From: Treponema_B putidum
Lineage (GTDB): Bacteria; Spirochaetota; Spirochaetia; Treponematales; Treponemataceae
Length of the DNA stretch: 64,000 nt
Direction: 5' to 3' (one strand)
NCBI RefSeq assembly: GCF_007830595.1
Contig: NZ_VLLD01000006.1
Position 1 is the stretch's first letter; each line of letters begins with the position of its first letter. The notes under the pieces were generated by a model, which saw only the letters and a list, made by a program, of their open reading frames with translations, had not been told where the DNA came from and did no database searches. Of this stretch, positions 61,315 through 64,000 are shown in pieces. Made by a program: the position numbers and the translations under genes.

Positions 61315-61689
61315 CTACTTAAATTTCTCTAATAAAAACAAAATAACGGTAAATATTATAACACTAATAAATAAGAAGATACAGAATCCAATAAATCTTT
61401 TAATACCCAATTTTTTTCCGTTTAAATGTTTTTGTTTTAAACTATTTAAAACTTCATCCTGCGTTATTTTTTCATAAAAATTATTTAAAGCTTCATGTGT
61501 TGCAGGACTAGATATACCGTATACACAATCTTCAATTATTTTTATCTCTTCTACCATATTTTTTGAATATAAATACTCCAGCATTTCAGCATACGAACGT
61601 TTCCAAAATCTATATGTCGGAACTGCATATATGATTGCAGAAACTAAGAAATAAATAAACATAATTACAGTCAAAATATTAGAAATCAT
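61315..61689 (-). CDS. small membrane protein, possible immunity protein
   Basis: 124 residues with a membrane helix at each end (about 5-25 and 98-120) and a charged central loop. It begins 30 bp after the decayed RHS toxin end, with GGAG before the ATG, the position expected for an immunity gene. No family recognised. Confidence 0.6.
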   Translation of the reverse strand: MISNILTVIMFIYFLVSAIIYAVPTYRFWKRSYAEMLEYLYSKNMVEEIKIIEDCVYGISSPATHEALNNFYEKITQDEVLNSLKQKHLNGKKLGIKRFIGFCIFLFISVIIFTVILFLLEKFK

Positions 61690-61718
61690 TTCATTTTTAC
61701 TCCTGTTAAAATTTAAAT

Positions 61719-62310
61719 TTATCTATAGTTTCTGAACTGATTAGCGAGCATACCTTTATCAAGAGGAATACTATATTCGCCACCTATAGAAAACGGTTGT
61801 ATTTTGGCATTACCACCAGAACCTCCAACTGATAAAGCAGTACCGCTAATATCAGTAATCTCCTTAGACATAGGCGTAATAGTTATGGATAAGTTCCATG
61901 TTCACATACCCGATAAATGACCCCATGCCTTCTTTTGAATAAAACCCAAAATCAACCCCTTTATCTTTATCATAAGAAAAACAGATTCCGACTTCAGCAG
62001 TAGCAGCAGTTCCACCTGCAAGAGTTCCGCCTGTACCTAATTGAAATGTGAATTTCCCATCCGGATCCACATACTTAACAGGATTATATAGCTCGAAGCT
62101 GCGCTGCGAATACCCCGCATAGTGATACACATGCAGATTGACGGTATTAAACACGCCTCCCATGCCCGGCAAATTCTCATTATGTTTCTTAGCATCATCA
62201 TCTATCAGTGCCGTTATTAGGGGAGGAAAGACACTTTTGTCAGATAAAAGTGTCTTTACCTCGAAACGTTGTTGGTTGTTACCCTTCCCCATAACCCTTC
62301 CTATCTTCAA
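61719..62310 (-). pseudogene. RHS/YD-repeat toxin C-terminal remnant
   Basis: Contains the RHS-core end pattern: GMGGVFNTVNLHVYHYAG then NPVKYVDPDGKF. The pattern is interrupted by about nine extra codons (YSQRSFELY). A Gly-rich tail follows, then a frameshift near 61900. The last piece runs SITITPMSKEITDISGTALS and ends LDKGMLANQFRNYR at 61719. The N-terminal bulk is gone. A GACACTTTT/AAAAGTGTC palindrome (62228-62252) interrupts the left part. Confidence 0.68.
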
Positions 62311-62330
62311 AACTACTGCTTAAGGGCTCT

Positions 62331-62405
62331 GCCCTTAAGAATCCCGAAGGTTCCTTATAACTTTTATTATTGCACAAAAGATAAAAATAAGCAAGTATCG
62401 GCACC
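62331..62405. repeat. family S repeat, copy 1
   Basis: Block CCCTTAAGAATCCCGAAGG, then TTTTTATTATTGCA-like sequence and GTATCGGCACCA. Nearly the same block recurs at 63572-63645, each time in a gap after short secreted or membrane genes. Confidence 0.65.
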
Positions 62406-62410
62406 ACTCA

Positions 62411-62480
62411 TTCTGCTTCAATCGTTGTCCGAGAAGTGAGATAGTTAGGTTGTGAATAAATACAAGGTTTTAGTTTCATA
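62411..62480. repeat. family R repeat, copy 3
   Basis: CTTCAATCGTTGTCCGAGAA, then GTGAGATAGTTAGGTTGTG and ends TTTCATAG. Matches the R blocks at 58211 and 61141. Here no U hairpins precede it; a family S copy does. Beyond it, 62481-62597 shows no feature. Confidence 0.7.
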
Positions 62481-62597
62481 GTTTATGTTAACTCAATAAT
62501 TTTGTAAAATATTATCAAAACACAAAGGAATCTATTCAGTGATAAACATTTAAGCTGACTGTATGATATATTTCACTAATTGGTTACAAAAATAATC

Positions 62598-63206
62598 TTA
62601 CTCTTTCTTATATAAATCTTTGAAAGGCAAAGTCCAATTTTCCCCATAATAATGGGTATATGAAATTTCAAAATCAATATTTTCCAAAGTTGATCCTGAC
62701 AATTTTTCGATTTGAATAATTGCTTCACATTTTAAAATAATCGTACTGATAGGAATAGGATAAAGCCCCGCTTTTTGTCCATTTAGTTTTAAACACATTA
62801 AAATTCTATCAACATAATTAAGAAATTCATCTTCAAAGACAAAATATATATAAGTTCCGTCTATAGTATATTCAAATTTTGGTTTATACAAAGAATCTTG
62901 AAGCTGTCCGTTTTCTATTTTTATAATATGAAAAATATTACTTTCATCTTCATACAGTAAACAATCAGAGGATTCTGCAATACAGTGTATAAATGATGGA
63001 ATTAATGAATTTCCTTTTATCCTTTTAAATCCATTTATAATTTCTTTTGGTGCTATATGCTCCTTAAAATCAAAATAAGTGTCCTCAGATAATAATTTTA
63101 CATATACCGCATTTTCATGGACTTCACATCTGCTCATAATAAACAAGATAAGTATGATGAGCATTATAATTAAAAGGAATAATTCTTTTTTTATATTTTT
63201 ATACAT
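62598..63206 (-). CDS. membrane-anchored hypothetical
   Basis: 202 residues: a short basic start, one strong membrane segment (about 9-24), then a mixed periplasmic or extracytoplasmic domain with no recognised motif. A Cys follows the helix (MSRCEVHE), conceivably a lipobox under relaxed spirochaete rules. It lies 3 bp after the gene at 63210-63542, so the two are probably co-transcribed. Function unknown. Confidence 0.6.
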   Translation of the reverse strand: MYKNIKKELFLLIIMLIILILFIMSRCEVHENAVYVKLLSEDTYFDFKEHIAPKEIINGFKRIKGNSLIPSFIHCIAESSDCLLYEDESNIFHIIKIENGQLQDSLYKPKFEYTIDGTYIYFVFEDEFLNYVDRILMCLKLNGQKAGLYPIPISTIILKCEAIIQIEKLSGSTLENIDFEISYTHYYGENWTLPFKDLYKKE

Positions 63207-63209
63207 ATA

Positions 63210-63542
63210 TTATCTCTCATACTCCTCAATTATTTGACTGAGTAAATCCAACGTATCCTTATCTATACCGGAAGTTGTCGGAACTTGCCCCTCTGCTTTT
63301 GAAGATAAATGATTAAATAATCCATCTGTAAAATTAGCTTCAACAGGATTTAGAAAAAAAACCAACCCAAAACTTATAGCAGCAAAAACTAATTTGTTTG
63401 TATCTTCTCCTTTATATTCTTTAATCCATCCAACAACTTTTACTGTTATATCGGTTATGTCAATTACTTTTTTACCGGACAATCCGGATACGACAAAAAG
63501 AAATAAAAATGCTATCATAATTATTTTCCTACTGTAATTCAT
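63210..63542 (-). CDS. short secreted or membrane hypothetical
   Basis: About 110 residues from the ATG at 63542 (MNYSRKIIMIAFLFLFVVSG), which gives a clean signal segment. A second hydrophobic stretch (FAAISFGLVFFLNP) lies near residue 55-68, and the C-terminus is acidic (LSQIIEEYER). No family recognised. An in-frame start at 63560 is possible. Confidence 0.55.
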   Translation of the reverse strand: MNYSRKIIMIAFLFLFVVSGLSGKKVIDITDITVKVVGWIKEYKGEDTNKLVFAAISFGLVFFLNPVEANFTDGLFNHLSSKAEGQVPTTSGIDKDTLDLLSQIIEEYER

Positions 63543-63571
63543 CAAAACTAGTTCTTTCATAGCACCTTGCC

Positions 63572-63645
63572 CTTAAGAATTCCGAAGCTTTCTTATAGTT
63601 TTTATTATTGCATAAAATATAAAAAAAACAAGTGTCGGGCACCAT
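63572..63645. repeat. family S repeat, copy 2
   Basis: CCCTTAAGAATTCCGAAGC, then TTTTTATTATTGCATAAAA and GTGTCGGGCACCA; counterpart of 62331-62405. Confidence 0.65.
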
Positions 63646-63678
63646 AGCCAAACTGTTTATTCTAACAACACACACAAA

Positions 63679-63996
63679 TCAAGTTTCATCAAATATATGA
63701 TCGTATTTTTTATACCAAAAATAAGGCAATACATGGCACCCCATTACATATAAAAATAATAACCCCGTTAAAACCCATAATACTAATAAAATACTAACTA
63801 CCATGTTAGTATAGTACCACCGTAAAACTGATACCTGAACATCTTCCATATTCTCTTTAGTAGTTAAATAATAATTACCATTTATAATATCTGCTGTATC
63901 AAAAATTAATTTTTCACTGGCATAGTACTCATCTGTTCTAGCAAGAATTACAAATACTATAGTCAATATTACAATGCATATTCCAATTTTTTTCAT
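63679..63996 (-). CDS. small two-helix membrane protein
   Basis: 105 residues with two membrane segments (about 5-20 and 66-90) and a polar loop between them; the C-terminus is aromatic and charged (YFWYKKYDHIFDET). The start is four bases from the window edge, so a longer N-terminus cannot be excluded. No family recognised. Confidence 0.5.
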   Translation of the reverse strand: MKKIGICIVILTIVFVILARTDEYYASEKLIFDTADIINGNYYLTTKENMEDVQVSVLRWYYTNMVVSILLVLWVLTGLLFLYVMGCHVLPYFWYKKYDHIFDET

Positions 63997-64000
63997 AATT

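Noticed and set aside
1..64000. CRISPR array or prophage
   Set aside because: No regularly spaced direct repeats and no phage structural genes; the repeats present are hairpin-type and irregularly placed.

Overview
The window looks like a chromosome segment of a low-GC oral-type spirochaete, most likely in or near the Treponema denticola group. The reasons are the AT-rich, A-rich coding style, the dnaG-rpoD and mreBCD-mrdA-rodA clusters, the treponemal hypothetical proteins, the RHS/polymorphic-toxin debris and the many structured intergenic repeats. The species is an inference from content; no 16S gene is present.

Layout. 1-3.6 kb (minus): an unknown membrane protein, miaA, murI and rsgA, with a structured repeat between miaA and murI and a second copy after rsgA. 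3.7-7.8 kb (plus): a treponemal hypothetical, an oligopeptide-binding protein, tRNA-Val(TAC) and a YqiA-like esterase. 8.0-16 kb: valS and an AzgA/NCS2-type purine permease (minus), an outer-membrane-type protein, galM, a PhnD-like lipoprotein and the initiator tRNA-Met. 16.0-27.4 kb (minus): one co-directional block from dnaG through rpoD, a Zn-ribbon protein, the RNase P RNA, a TPR protein, then mreB, mreC, mreD, mrdA and rodA. It joins replication priming, housekeeping transcription, tRNA processing and lateral wall synthesis. 27.6-37.4 kb: a ComM/YifB ATPase, a probable Panacea-type toxin-antitoxin pair, a phosphohexomutase, a DnaQ-like exonuclease, an ABC exporter, oligoendopeptidase F and a small hypothetical.

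37.6-47.3 kb is the most striking region. A defence-type operon encodes a phospholipase-D/SNF2 helicase, a RhuM protein and a large Eco57I-type adenine methyltransferase. Immediately downstream, in inverted orientation, lies a promoterless second copy of the methyltransferase's C-terminal third with a different target-recognition region. Next come a Pin/resolvase-type serine recombinase and a third short methyltransferase tail. This is the architecture of an invertible, specificity-switching restriction or defence locus.

47.3-57.8 kb: a TetR regulator, a perfect 37-bp palindromic operator over the next promoter, and a long operon. It encodes an MMPL/RND transporter, two ABC half-transporters around a GNAT acetyltransferase, a LolA-like periplasmic protein, a small membrane protein and a DUF1302-like beta-barrel. 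Together these could form an inner-membrane-to-outer-membrane lipid or lipoprotein trafficking route.

57.8-64 kb is accessory debris: three-hairpin repeats, a frameshifted toxin tail with its likely immunity gene, a decayed IS5-type element, an EamA transporter that seems to start on ATT, an RHS tail pseudogene, and several short secreted or membrane hypotheticals.
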